Shown: positions 7,717 through 15,312 of the stretch, piece after piece
Layout: every line of letters starts with the position of its first letter
Numbering within the stretch: position 1 is the first letter of the stretch
Assembly (NCBI GenBank): GCA_036381175.1
Contig: DASVDI010000009.1
Location: 1-64,000, forward strand
DNA length: 64,000 nucleotides
Direction of reading: 5' to 3'
Source of the DNA: JAJUFS01 sp036381175
Lineage (GTDB): Bacteria; Pseudomonadota; Gammaproteobacteria; Natronospirales; JAJUFS01
Made by a program: the position numbers and the translations under genes
Notes under the pieces: model-generated
Databases searched by the model: none
What the model was told of the DNA's origin: nothing
Seen by the model: only the letters and a program-made list of their open reading frames with translations

Positions 7717-8223
7717 ATGGCGAGTTTTGATAACGCGCAGAATTCCGACGGTTTCCAGGAGAAGCTGGTTACCGTCAACCGCGTGGCCAAGGTGGTCAAG
7801 GGCGGCCGGCAGTTCGGTTTCACCGCACTGATGGTGGTCGGCGATGGCAACGGCCGGGTCGGCTATGGCTATGGCAAGGCACGCGAAGTGCCGGTTGCGA
7901 TTCAGAAAGCCACCGAGCAGGCACGCAAGAACATGCGCGATGTCTCGCTGAAGGAAGGCACGCTGTTTTACGCGATGAAGGGCCGTCACGGCGCGACGCG
8001 CGTTTACATGCAGCCGGCCTCCGACGGTACCGGTGTCATCGCCGGTGGCGCCATGCGCTCTGTGCTGGAAGTCGCGGGTGTCAGGAACGTGCTGGCGAAG
8101 TCGTACGGGTCGCGCAATCCGATCAACGTCGTGCAGGCGACGCTGAATGCGCTGACCGGTGCCGCGTCGCCGGAAGACATTGCCGCCAAGCGTGGCAAAT
8201 CGCTTAACGAGATCATGGGGTAA
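7717..8223 (+). CDS. rpsE: Small ribosomal subunit protein uS5
   Basis: uS5 influences decoding accuracy and lines the mRNA entry channel. The product contains the N-terminal dsRBD-like segment (KGGRQFGFTALMVVGDGNGR, about residues 29-48) and the conserved GTGVIAGGAMRSVLEVAGV. Two ATGs lie six bases apart, at 7711 and 7717. AAGGGTGA ends directly at 7711, so the second ATG has normal spacing and gives 168 residues, close to the family length of 167. The first would add two residues. Confidence 0.94.
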   Translation: MASFDNAQNSDGFQEKLVTVNRVAKVVKGGRQFGFTALMVVGDGNGRVGYGYGKAREVPVAIQKATEQARKNMRDVSLKEGTLFYAMKGRHGATRVYMQPASDGTGVIAGGAMRSVLEVAGVRNVLAKSYGSRNPINVVQATLNALTGAASPEDIAAKRGKSLNEIMG

Positions 8224-8229
8224 ACCACC

Positions 8230-8424
8230 GTGGCGAAGGCAAAAGCGAAAGCAGTCAAAGTAACGCTGGTGAAGAGCCCGACCGGCCGCACGCCTGGTCA
8301 CGCCGAGTGCGTCCGCGGCCTGGGTCTTCGCCGCATTCACCACTCGGTAACCGTACAGGACACGCCGGAAAATCGCGGCATGATCAACAAGGTGTCCTAC
8401 ATGCTGAAGGTCGAGGAAGCCTGA
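8230..8424 (+). CDS. rpmD: Large ribosomal subunit protein uL30
   Basis: uL30 is a small 50S protein with a ferredoxin-like fold. The 64-residue product has the family core VTLVKSPTGRTPGHAECVRG followed by LGLRRIHHSVTVQDTPENRG. The start is GTG, six bases after the rpsE stop, and no good Shine-Dalgarno is visible (TAAACCACC), so translation may depend on coupling with rpsE. Length is at the upper end for L30 (59-62 typical). Confidence 0.95.
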   Translation: MAKAKAKAVKVTLVKSPTGRTPGHAECVRGLGLRRIHHSVTVQDTPENRGMINKVSYMLKVEEA

Positions 8425-8425
8425 C

Positions 8426-8860
8426 ATGAAGCTGAATACGCTCAAGCCCGCAGAGGGCAGCAAGCCCGAGAAGAAGCGCCTCGGCCGCGGCATTGGTTCG
8501 GGGCTGGGCAAGACGTCCGGCAAGGGCCACAAGGGTCAGAAGGCGCGCGCGGGCGGCTATCACAAGGTCGGCTTCGAGGGCGGCCAGATGCCATTGCAGC
8601 GCCGCCTGCCGAAGATCGGTTTCGTTTCGCGTACCTCGAAGTTCTCCGAGGAAGTGCGTTTGCACGAACTGGAAAAAGTCGGCAGCGATGTGATCGACAT
8701 CCTGGCGCTGAAGGCGGCGAACATCGTCGGCCAGCAGGTAGCGCAGGTGAAAGTCATCGCATCGGGTGAAATCAACAAGGCTGTGACGCTCAAGGGCATC
8801 AAGGCTACCAAGGGCGCGCGCGCGGCTATCGAAAAGGCCGGCGGCAAGGTGGAAGACTGA
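8426..8860 (+). CDS. rplO: Large ribosomal subunit protein uL15
   Basis: uL15 has a long unstructured basic N-terminus that threads into 23S rRNA. The 144-residue product (144 in E. coli too) shows this Gly/Lys/Arg-rich arm as KKRLGRGIGSGLGKTSGKGH at about residues 13-32, then GGQMPLQRRLPKIGF. It starts one base after rpmD, and its TGA overlaps the secY ATG by one base (TGATG), a coupling found in many spc operons. Confidence 0.97.
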   Translation: MKLNTLKPAEGSKPEKKRLGRGIGSGLGKTSGKGHKGQKARAGGYHKVGFEGGQMPLQRRLPKIGFVSRTSKFSEEVRLHELEKVGSDVIDILALKAANIVGQQVAQVKVIASGEINKAVTLKGIKATKGARAAIEKAGGKVED

Positions 8861-10200
8861 TGGCGCGTAGCGGTACAGGCGCGATGGGCGGACTCGGCGA
8901 AATCGGTCGTCTGACCGAATTGCGCCAGCGCATCTTTTTCCTGCTGGGCGCGATTGTCGTGTTTCGCATCGGCGCGTTCATTCCCGTGCCCGGCGTGGAT
9001 CCGATCGCCCTGGCGCAATTGTTCGATTCGCAGTCCGGCACCATCCTCGACATGTTCAACATGTTCTCGGGCGGTGCGCTGGAGAGGTTCAGTATTTTCG
9101 CGCTGAACGTGATGCCGTACATCTCGGCGTCCATCATCATCCAGTTGATGACGGCCGTTGTGCCGACGCTCGAACAACTGAAGAAGGAAGGCGAGTCCGG
9201 ACGCCGCAAGATCACGCAATACACGCGTTACGGAACCGTATTCCTGGCCACCTTCCAGGGCGTCGGTGCGGCATTTGCGCTGCAGAACCAGGGAATAGCG
9301 ATCAACCCGGGCATCTCGTTCATATTCACGGTCGGGATCACGCTGGTTGCCGGCACGATGTTCCTGATGTGGCTGGGTGAGCAGATCACCGAGCGCGGTA
9401 TCGGCAATGGCATTTCGATGATCATTTTCGCCGGTATTGTCGCGGGTTTGCCGGCTGCCATCGGCGGCACCATCGAGTTGACGCGCACCGGCGAACTGGC
9501 TGGCGGCATTGTCCTGCTGATCCTGTTCCTCGCGATTGCAGTAACCTGGGGCGTTGTGTACGTCGAGCGTGGCCAGCGTCGTATCGCGGTGAATTACGCG
9601 AAGCGCCAGCAGGGCCGTCGCATGTTCGCGGGGCAGACCAGCCATCTGCCGCTGAAGCTGAACATGTCGGGCGTGATTCCGCCGATTTTCGCCTCGTCCA
9701 TCATCCTGTTCCCGGCCACGCTGGGCACCTGGGTGGGGACAGCCGAAGGTGGTGGCTGGATGCAGACGATTGCCGCGAGCCTGTCGCCAGGCCAACCGGT
9801 CTACACGTTCATCTACGCCAGCTTGATCATCTTTTTCTGTTTCTTTTATACGGCATTGGTGTTCAACAGCCGCGAGACGGCCGACAACCTGAAAAAATCG
9901 GGCGCGTTCATCCCGGGGATTCGTCCGGGCAAGCAGACGGCCGAGTACATCGACATGGTGCTGACGCGGCTGACGTTCTGGGGCGCGGCGTACATCACGC
10001 TGGTCTGCCTGCTGCCGGAGTTCCTGATCCTGTGGTGGAACGTGCCGTTCTATTTCGGTGGTACCTCGCTGCTGATTATTGTTGTTGTGGTCATGGACTT
10101 CATGTCGCAGCTCCAGGCGCACCTGATGTCGCACCAGTACGAAGGGTTGCTGAAAAAGGCGAATTTGAAGGGATATGGCCGCGCCGGCCAGATCCGGTAA
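8860..10200 (+). CDS. secY: Protein translocase channel subunit SecY
   Basis: SecY forms the inner-membrane channel through which SecA or the ribosome pushes nascent proteins, with SecE and SecG encoded elsewhere. The 446-residue product has the expected ten hydrophobic segments. Conserved parts include GRLTELRQRIFFLLGAIVVF, the PGVDP loop, the plug-region segment GGALERFSIFALNVMPYISA and the cytosolic loop with RRIAVNYAKRQQGRR. It overlaps the rplO stop by one base and is followed by rpmJ after 12 bases. Confidence 0.98.
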   Translation: MARSGTGAMGGLGEIGRLTELRQRIFFLLGAIVVFRIGAFIPVPGVDPIALAQLFDSQSGTILDMFNMFSGGALERFSIFALNVMPYISASIIIQLMTAVVPTLEQLKKEGESGRRKITQYTRYGTVFLATFQGVGAAFALQNQGIAINPGISFIFTVGITLVAGTMFLMWLGEQITERGIGNGISMIIFAGIVAGLPAAIGGTIELTRTGELAGGIVLLILFLAIAVTWGVVYVERGQRRIAVNYAKRQQGRRMFAGQTSHLPLKLNMSGVIPPIFASSIILFPATLGTWVGTAEGGGWMQTIAASLSPGQPVYTFIYASLIIFFCFFYTALVFNSRETADNLKKSGAFIPGIRPGKQTAEYIDMVLTRLTFWGAAYITLVCLLPEFLILWWNVPFYFGGTSLLIIVVVVMDFMSQLQAHLMSHQYEGLLKKANLKGYGRAGQIR

Positions 10201-10212
10201 GAGGATAGAACG

Positions 10213-10329
10213 ATGAAGGTTAGAGCCTCGGTCAAGAAGATGTGCCGCAACTGCAAGATCGTGCGCCGCAGTGGCGTGGTTCGCGTCATTTGCAGCACGG
10301 ATGCCCGCCACAAGCAGCGCCAGGGTTGA
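10213..10329 (+). CDS. rpmJ: Large ribosomal subunit protein bL36 (zinc-binding form)
   Basis: bL36 is the smallest ribosomal protein and organises a junction in 23S rRNA. The 38-codon frame reads MKVRASVKKMCRNCKIVRRS and ends CSTDARHKQRQG. Cys11, Cys14, Cys27 and His33 form the C-C-C-H zinc ribbon of the zinc-containing paralogue, so this copy should need zinc. It lies between secY and rpsM, where the spc operon ends in E. coli. AGAGGATAG precedes the ATG. Confidence 0.96.
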   Translation: MKVRASVKKMCRNCKIVRRSGVVRVICSTDARHKQRQG

Positions 10330-10369
10330 AGGCGCCGGCTGAGATTGCGGTTAAGATACTGATTTTCTA

Positions 10370-10396
10370 TTGATTTTTGCAGAGTGATCGTATAAA
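10370..10396 (+). promoter_or_regulatory. Candidate sigma-70 promoter of the alpha operon
   Basis: The 112-base gap between rpmJ and rpsM is the longest inside the ribosomal cluster and is AT-rich. It holds TTGATT at 10370-10375 and TATAAA at 10391-10396. The spacer of 15 bases is shorter than the optimal 17. The position agrees with the alpha operon promoter of E. coli. A GC-rich stretch (GCGCGTTTCCGCGCGC) follows and could fold in the leader, where S4 is known to act in E. coli; that role here is inference. Confidence 0.45.
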
Positions 10397-10441
10397 TTGG
10401 CGCGTTTCCGCGCGCGATCCGTGCAAGGGAGAACGAAGTAA

Positions 10442-10798
10442 ATGGCCCGTATAGCTGGCATCAATATTCCAGTGCAGAAACATGTCGTGATCGCGCTGAC
10501 GTCGATCTTCGGCATTGGGCGTAACCGTGCCGCCGACATTTGCGCGGCCGCTGGCGTTGCGCCCGAAACCAAGGTCAAGGATCTCAGCGAAGCCGAGATC
10601 GATGCCGTGCGTGCCGAGGTCGGCAAGTTCTCGGTCGAAGGCGATCTACGTCGCGAAGTGTCAATGAACATCAAGCGCCTGATGGATCTCGGCAGCTACC
10701 GGGGTATCCGTCATCGCCGCGGCCTGCCGCTGCGCGGCCAGCGAACCCGCACGAATGCCCGCACCCGCAAGGGTCCGCGTCGTCCGGTCACGCGATAA
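10442..10798 (+). CDS. rpsM: Small ribosomal subunit protein uS13
   Basis: uS13 lies in the 30S head, contacts the P-site tRNA and forms bridges to the 50S subunit. The 118-residue product (118 in E. coli) begins MARIAGINIPVQKHVVIALT, contains the helix-hairpin-helix SIFGIGRNRA, and ends with the basic tail RGLPLRGQRTRTNARTRKGP. AAGGGAG is the ribosome binding site. It is the first gene of the alpha operon order (rpsM-rpsK-rpsD-rpoA-rplQ). Confidence 0.98.
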   Translation: MARIAGINIPVQKHVVIALTSIFGIGRNRAADICAAAGVAPETKVKDLSEAEIDAVRAEVGKFSVEGDLRREVSMNIKRLMDLGSYRGIRHRRGLPLRGQRTRTNARTRKGPRRPVTR

Positions 10799-10848
10799 GT
10801 CGCGCGACAGCAAACCGAATCAACTCGAGAATCCTGGATAACTGAAAC

Positions 10849-11238
10849 ATGGCACAGCCCGGTTCGAAACCTCGCAAGCGCGTCAAGAAGTCGGTGGTCG
10901 ATGGCATTGCCCACGTCCACGCGTCTTTCAACAACACGATCATCACGATCACCGATCGTCAGGGCAACACCTTGTCCTGGGCAACGTCGGGTGGTTCCGG
11001 TTTTCGCGGCTCGCGCAAATCAACGCCGTTCGCGGCACAGGTTGCCAGCGAGCGCGCCGGACAGGCCGCGCTGGATTACGGCCTGAAGAACCTGGAAGTG
11101 CGCGTCAAGGGTCCAGGCCCTGGCCGCGAGTCCGCGGTTCGCGCGCTGAATGCGCTGGGTTACAAGATCACGAATATCGCTGACGTGACGCCGATTCCGC
11201 ACAACGGATGCCGTCCGCCGAAGAAGCGCCGCGTCTAA
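10849..11238 (+). CDS. rpsK: Small ribosomal subunit protein uS11
   Basis: uS11 lines the platform of the 30S subunit near the mRNA exit. The 129-residue product equals E. coli S11 in length. It contains HVHASFNNTIITITDRQGNT (about residues 22-41), GSGFRGSRKSTPFAAQ, and the ending TPIPHNGCRPPKKRRV, in which the asparagine-glycine step is the known isoaspartate site of S11. It is separated from rpsM by 50 bases. Confidence 0.98.
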   Translation: MAQPGSKPRKRVKKSVVDGIAHVHASFNNTIITITDRQGNTLSWATSGGSGFRGSRKSTPFAAQVASERAGQAALDYGLKNLEVRVKGPGPGRESAVRALNALGYKITNIADVTPIPHNGCRPPKKRRV

Positions 11239-11251
11239 GAGGATTTAGAGA

Positions 11252-11869
11252 ATGGCACGTTACATTGGTCCGAAGTGCAAGCTGTCGCGTCGCGAGGGCA
11301 CCGATCTTTTCCTGAAAAGCGGTGTGCGTCCGCTGGAATCCAAGTGCCGCCAGTCGGCACCGGGCCAGCATGGTGCGCGACGCACCCGTTTGTCCGATTA
11401 CGGTTTGCAACTGCGCGAAAAGCAGAAGCTGCGCCGCATGTACGGCGTCCTGGAAAAGCAGTTCCGCAACTATTACAAGAAGGCGGCGTCGCTGCGTGGT
11501 TCGACGGGTGAGAACCTGCTCCAACTGCTGGAATGCCGCCTGGATAACGTCGTCTACCGCATGGGCTTTGCCGCGACACGCGCGGAAGCACGCCAGCTGG
11601 TCGGCCACAAGGGCATCGTCGTGAACGGCGAGCTTGTCAACATCCCGTCCTACACAGTGAAGGCGGGCGATGAGATCGAAGTGCGCGAGAAGGCCAGGAA
11701 GCAGCTTCGCATCCAGAACGCGATGGAGATCGCCAAGCAGATGGGCCGTGTTGAATGGGTCGAGGTCGATGAGAAGTCGCTGAAGGGTACGTTCAAGACC
11801 GTACCGGAGCGTTCTGACCTGCTGCCCGACATCAACGAAAATCTGGTTGTCGAGCTTTACTCGAAGTAA
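11252..11869 (+). CDS. rpsD: Small ribosomal subunit protein uS4
   Basis: uS4 starts 30S assembly by binding the 5' domain of 16S rRNA and, in E. coli, represses the alpha operon by binding its leader. The 205-residue product has the N-terminal MARYIGPKCKLSRREGTDLF, the segment SDYGLQLREKQKLRRMYG, and the S4 RNA-binding domain from about residue 94 (LECRLDNVVYRMGFAATRAE). Only two N-terminal cysteines are seen, so it is probably the zinc-free type. AGAGGA precedes the ATG. Confidence 0.98.
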   Translation: MARYIGPKCKLSRREGTDLFLKSGVRPLESKCRQSAPGQHGARRTRLSDYGLQLREKQKLRRMYGVLEKQFRNYYKKAASLRGSTGENLLQLLECRLDNVVYRMGFAATRAEARQLVGHKGIVVNGELVNIPSYTVKAGDEIEVREKARKQLRIQNAMEIAKQMGRVEWVEVDEKSLKGTFKTVPERSDLLPDINENLVVELYSK

Positions 11870-11891
11870 ACACCGAGAGGTTACACACTCC

Positions 11892-12893
11892 ATGCAGGGT
11901 TCCGTCACAGAATTCCTCAAACCGCGACTGGTCGATGTCGACGTCAAGAACGAGCGTCGCGCCAAGGTTGTGATCGAGCCGCTGGAGCGCGGTTTCGGTC
12001 ACACCCTGGGCAACGCCTTGCGCCGCATCCTGCTGTCGTCGATGCCGGGTTGCGCGGTCGTCGAGGCCGAGATCGAAGGCGTGCTGCACGAATACACCAC
12101 GCTTGAAGGTGTGCAGGAAGACGTCATTGACGTGCTCCTGAACCTCAAGCTGCTCGCCATCCGCATGCACCAGCGCGACGAAGCGGTCCTGACCGTTTCG
12201 AAGAAAGGGCCCGGCGTTGTCACGGCTGCCGACATCCAGACCGATCACGACATCGAAATCGTGAATCCGTCGCTGGTGATCGCGCACCTGAACGACAAGG
12301 GTTCGCTGGAAATGACCCTGAAGGTTCGCAAGAGTCGCGGTTACGAGCCGGCAACGATTCGTGGCGAAGGCGAAGACAGCAACCGTCCGATCGGCCGCTT
12401 GCAGCTCGATGCCACGTTCAGCCCCGTGCGCCGTGTCAGCTACTCTGTGGAAAGCGCGCGTGTCGAACAGCGCACCGACCTCGACAAGCTGGTCATCGAC
12501 ATCGAAACCAATGGCACGCTGGATCCGGAAGAAGCGATCCGTCGCGCCGCGACCATCCTGCGCGAGCAGTTGTCGGTGTTCGTTGACCTGCAGGGCGACG
12601 AGGAAGCGGCCGGCCGCGCCGAAGAAGCGCACGTTGATCCGATCCTGCTGCGTCCGGTTGACGATCTCGAGCTGACCGTGCGTTCGGCCAACTGCCTGAA
12701 GGCGGAGAGCATTCATTACATCGGTGATCTCGTGCAGCGGACGGAAGTCGAACTGCTCAAGACACCGAACCTGGGCAAGAAATCGCTTACCGAGATCAAG
12801 GACGTGCTTGCACAGCACGGCCTCGCGCTCGGCATGAAACTGGAAAACTGGCCGCCGGCAAGCCTGCGCGGCCGTGACGAACGAGTCCTTTGA
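11892..12893 (+). CDS. rpoA: RNA polymerase alpha subunit
   Basis: Alpha dimerises to nucleate assembly of RNA polymerase, and its C-terminal domain contacts UP elements and activators. The 333-residue product begins MQGSVTEFLKPRLVDV and carries LERGFGHTLGNALRRILLSS (residues about 33-52) in the N-terminal domain. After a linker comes the alpha-CTD with KAESIHYIGDLVQRTEVELL and LGKKSLTEIKDVL. Upstream in-frame codons overlap rpsD and are not needed; GAGAGG lies before the ATG at 11892. Confidence 0.98.
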   Translation: MQGSVTEFLKPRLVDVDVKNERRAKVVIEPLERGFGHTLGNALRRILLSSMPGCAVVEAEIEGVLHEYTTLEGVQEDVIDVLLNLKLLAIRMHQRDEAVLTVSKKGPGVVTAADIQTDHDIEIVNPSLVIAHLNDKGSLEMTLKVRKSRGYEPATIRGEGEDSNRPIGRLQLDATFSPVRRVSYSVESARVEQRTDLDKLVIDIETNGTLDPEEAIRRAATILREQLSVFVDLQGDEEAAGRAEEAHVDPILLRPVDDLELTVRSANCLKAESIHYIGDLVQRTEVELLKTPNLGKKSLTEIKDVLAQHGLALGMKLENWPPASLRGRDERVL

Positions 12894-12925
12894 GACTCTC
12901 GGCCACCACGACAGGATAACGAGCC

Positions 12926-13327
12926 ATGCGTCACCGTAATACCGGCCGGCAACTTAGCCGCAACAGCAGTCACCGCAGCGCCATGCTGCGCAATCTTGCT
13001 GCGTCCATTCTTCGTCACGAAGCGGTCAAGACCACATTGCCGAAGGCGAAGGAAGTTCGCCGCGTGGTCGAACCGCTGATCACGCTCGCAAAGGTTGATT
13101 CCGTTGCCAAGCGTCGCCTCGCATTTGATCGCCTGCGCGATCGCGAGATCGTGACCAAGCTTTTCAACGAACTCGGACCGCACTACAAGACGCGCCAGGG
13201 CGGCTACCTCCGCATCCTGAAAGCGGGCTTTCGCGCTGGCGACAACGCACCGATGGCGTACATACAGCTTGTCGATCGCGAATCGGCGGAAGATGAGCAG
13301 AAAGTAGAGACCGAGAACGTCGAATAA
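12926..13327 (+). CDS. rplQ: Large ribosomal subunit protein bL17
   Basis: bL17 lies near the tunnel exit of the 50S subunit. The 133-residue product begins MRHRNTGRQLSRNSSHRSAM and contains LRHEAVKTTLPKAKEVRRVV, both invariant in the family; the C-terminus after about residue 117 is a short acidic tail as in other proteobacteria. It is the last gene of the alpha operon and is followed 24 bases later by an intrinsic terminator. Confidence 0.97.
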   Translation: MRHRNTGRQLSRNSSHRSAMLRNLAASILRHEAVKTTLPKAKEVRRVVEPLITLAKVDSVAKRRLAFDRLRDREIVTKLFNELGPHYKTRQGGYLRILKAGFRAGDNAPMAYIQLVDRESAEDEQKVETENVE

Positions 13328-13351
13328 GCGTTTTTCGTTAGCATGAACAAG

Positions 13352-13381
13352 AAAAGCCGGGCATTCGCCCGGCTTTTTTTG
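13352..13381 (+). terminator. Rho-independent terminator of the ribosomal protein cluster
   Basis: A perfect 11-pair stem (AAAAGCCGGGC at 13352-13362 with GCCCGGCTTTT at 13367-13377) encloses the loop ATTC and runs into an uninterrupted T tract to 13381. It follows rplQ and faces the 3' end of the convergent permease gene. On the other strand the stem is followed by only four T, so it may also stop convergent transcripts less efficiently. Confidence 0.93.
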
Positions 13382-13420
13382 CGCTTCATGGATTTGGGTT
13401 TCTCCATGATTCCGTCCCTT

Positions 13421-15190
13421 TTACGTCAACGGCCATACCTGTGGAATGATCGCCAGCGCCGTCACGCCCATAATGATGTTGAGCGGCGCACCGAACCGGA
13501 TGTAGTCGGTGAAGCGATAACCGCCGGGACCGTAAACCATGAGGTTGGTCTGATAGCCAATGGGTGTTGCGAACGACGCCGATGCGGCGAAAGTGATGGC
13601 GATCGCGAACGGCATGAAATTCAATCCCAGCGAACCGGCAATGGCGTACGCCAGCGGGAACATCAACACGGCCGCCGCGTTGTTGGTGATCATCTCGGTC
13701 ATCAGGACTGTGGTGACATACACTACGGCGAGCACAGCGAAAGGATTGTTTCCTGTAAGTTCAAGCATATTCATCGCGAGCGCGTGAGCCGCGCCCGTGC
13801 GATCCAGTGCTTCACCAAGTGCGAAAGCGCAGGCGATAACGATAAGCACTTCCAGGTCAATCGAGCGGCGTGCATCCGTTCCGCTGCAGCAGCGCGTGAT
13901 GACCATCGCGCCCGCGCCCGCGAGCGCGGCAGTCAGGATGTCGAGCCATCCAAACGTTGCGGAAACAATGACGCCCGCCAGGATCAGCCACGCGATCCAG
14001 GCGCGTTCATGGCGATAGCTCGCTGCGTTATCCAGCGGCTTGAGCAGCAGGAAGTCGCGGTTGTTCCGGTGCCGCTCGGCAAATCCACGATCCGATTCCA
14101 GCAACAGCATGTCACCAGGACGCAAGCGGATGTCACCGATTTTCCGGTTGATGCGCTGGCCGTTCCGGGAAACCGCAATCACAACGGCATCATAGAGTTT
14201 GCGAAACCCGCTTTCCTTCACTGTCCTGCCGACGAAATTCGCGCTTGACGACGCAACGGCTTCGATTAGTGTCCGTTGCGCGCGCTCCGACGAGAGCTTG
14301 AACACCTGGTCGGTCGCGGGAAGGAGTCCCTTGGTGTTCTGAAGATCGACAATCGATTCCGTGACGCCGGCAAACACAAGACGGTCCCTGCCCTTGAGCA
14401 ACTCGTCGGGGCCGACGGCGGGAATCAGCGTGCCATCGCGATCAATCTCGATCAGGTAGAGTCCGGGCAGTTGGCGCAAGCCTGCCTCCCGCACTGTGCG
14501 TCCATCAAGAGGCCCAATGTCTTCGACGATCATCTCCACGGTGTATTCGCGCGGGTCCTTCAGCTTCTCCAAGGCGGGGATTCTTGCCGGCAGCAACCAG
14601 CGGCTGAAAAGCATGATGTAGCTCATGCCGATCAGCGCGGAGGGAACACCGAGCCACGCGAGCTCGAAGAAACCGAACTCGCGGCCGGTTTCACCCAGCA
14701 GCATGCCGTTGACGACAAGGTTCGTGCTTGTGCCGATCAGCGTACACGTGCCGCCGAATATCGCGGCATAGGAGAGCGGAATGAGAAACTTCGACGCCGA
14801 CATTCCCTGTTTGCGCGACCAGTCAAGAATGGCAGGTACAAACGTCGCAACCGTTGGTGTGTTGTTGATGAATGCACTGAGAACCGTGACCGGGGCCATG
14901 ATGCGCAACTGCGCAAGGCCAATGGAGCGCGGCCGGCCGAAGAGCGTGGCGCTCAACGTGTTCACCGCGCCCGTCTGCCGAAGTCCGGCAGCGACCACAT
15001 ACAACGCCGCGATCGTCAGGAGTCCCGGATTGGCGAATCCCGCTATGGCGGTTTCCGTTTCGAGTACGCCGGTGATGAGCAGCACGACAAGTGCACCGGC
15101 GAAGACATTGGCGGCCGATACGCGAGTGAAAATCAATGTTCCGAGGCACGCAAGCGTAGTGCCGACGGCGATCAGCGCGTCCCAGTTCAT
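13421..15190 (-). CDS. DASS/SLC13-type anion permease with two RCK_C (TrkA-C) domains
   Basis: This 589-residue inner-membrane protein probably imports a divalent anion (sulfate or a dicarboxylate) with sodium. Hydrophobic helices flank a soluble middle part. The two symporter repeats carry the SNT-like motifs INNTPTVATFVP (near residue 107) and ITNNAAAVLMFP (near 505). Between them, at about 205-290 and 300-385, lie two RCK_C domains (for example RLRPGDMLLLES), a layout typical of the bacterial subgroup with cytosolic sensing domains. The ATG has a strong GGGGAGGG ribosome binding site. It converges with rplQ; substrate cannot be read from sequence. Confidence 0.88.
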   Translation of the reverse strand: MNWDALIAVGTTLACLGTLIFTRVSAANVFAGALVVLLITGVLETETAIAGFANPGLLTIAALYVVAAGLRQTGAVNTLSATLFGRPRSIGLAQLRIMAPVTVLSAFINNTPTVATFVPAILDWSRKQGMSASKFLIPLSYAAIFGGTCTLIGTSTNLVVNGMLLGETGREFGFFELAWLGVPSALIGMSYIMLFSRWLLPARIPALEKLKDPREYTVEMIVEDIGPLDGRTVREAGLRQLPGLYLIEIDRDGTLIPAVGPDELLKGRDRLVFAGVTESIVDLQNTKGLLPATDQVFKLSSERAQRTLIEAVASSSANFVGRTVKESGFRKLYDAVVIAVSRNGQRINRKIGDIRLRPGDMLLLESDRGFAERHRNNRDFLLLKPLDNAASYRHERAWIAWLILAGVIVSATFGWLDILTAALAGAGAMVITRCCSGTDARRSIDLEVLIVIACAFALGEALDRTGAAHALAMNMLELTGNNPFAVLAVVYVTTVLMTEMITNNAAAVLMFPLAYAIAGSLGLNFMPFAIAITFAASASFATPIGYQTNLMVYGPGGYRFTDYIRFGAPLNIIMGVTALAIIPQVWPLT

Positions 15191-15212
15191 TTTTCCCTCC
15201 CCGTGCCGGCCG

Positions 15213-15234
15213 ATTATACATACCGGTTCCGGTA
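15213..15234 (-). promoter_or_regulatory. Candidate -10 box and palindromic operator for the anion permease
   Basis: Reading the minus strand, a perfect TATAAT lies at 15218-15213, about 23 bases before the permease ATG. Directly upstream is the palindrome TACCGGTTCCGGTA (15221-15234), arms TACCGG/CCGGTA around two bases. No good -35 hexamer is present 16-18 bases upstream of the -10 box, so the promoter may need an activator, and the palindrome covers the spacer where a regulator could bind. Function is inferred from position and symmetry only. Confidence 0.45.
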
Positions 15235-15312
15235 CTGCATCCGGCGGGAGGATATCTCAATTGCTTGCCGCAACCATCAGTGAATCCATTCAGGCCTACT
15301 CGCTGATATCGC

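Noticed and set aside
6787..10311. Long minus-strand open frames opposite rplF-secY (over 580 codons each)
   Set aside because: They mirror GC-rich codon structure of conserved ribosomal genes and have no family resemblance or ribosome binding site. The same applies to long antisense frames opposite sat-cysC, manB and the WbpM-like gene.
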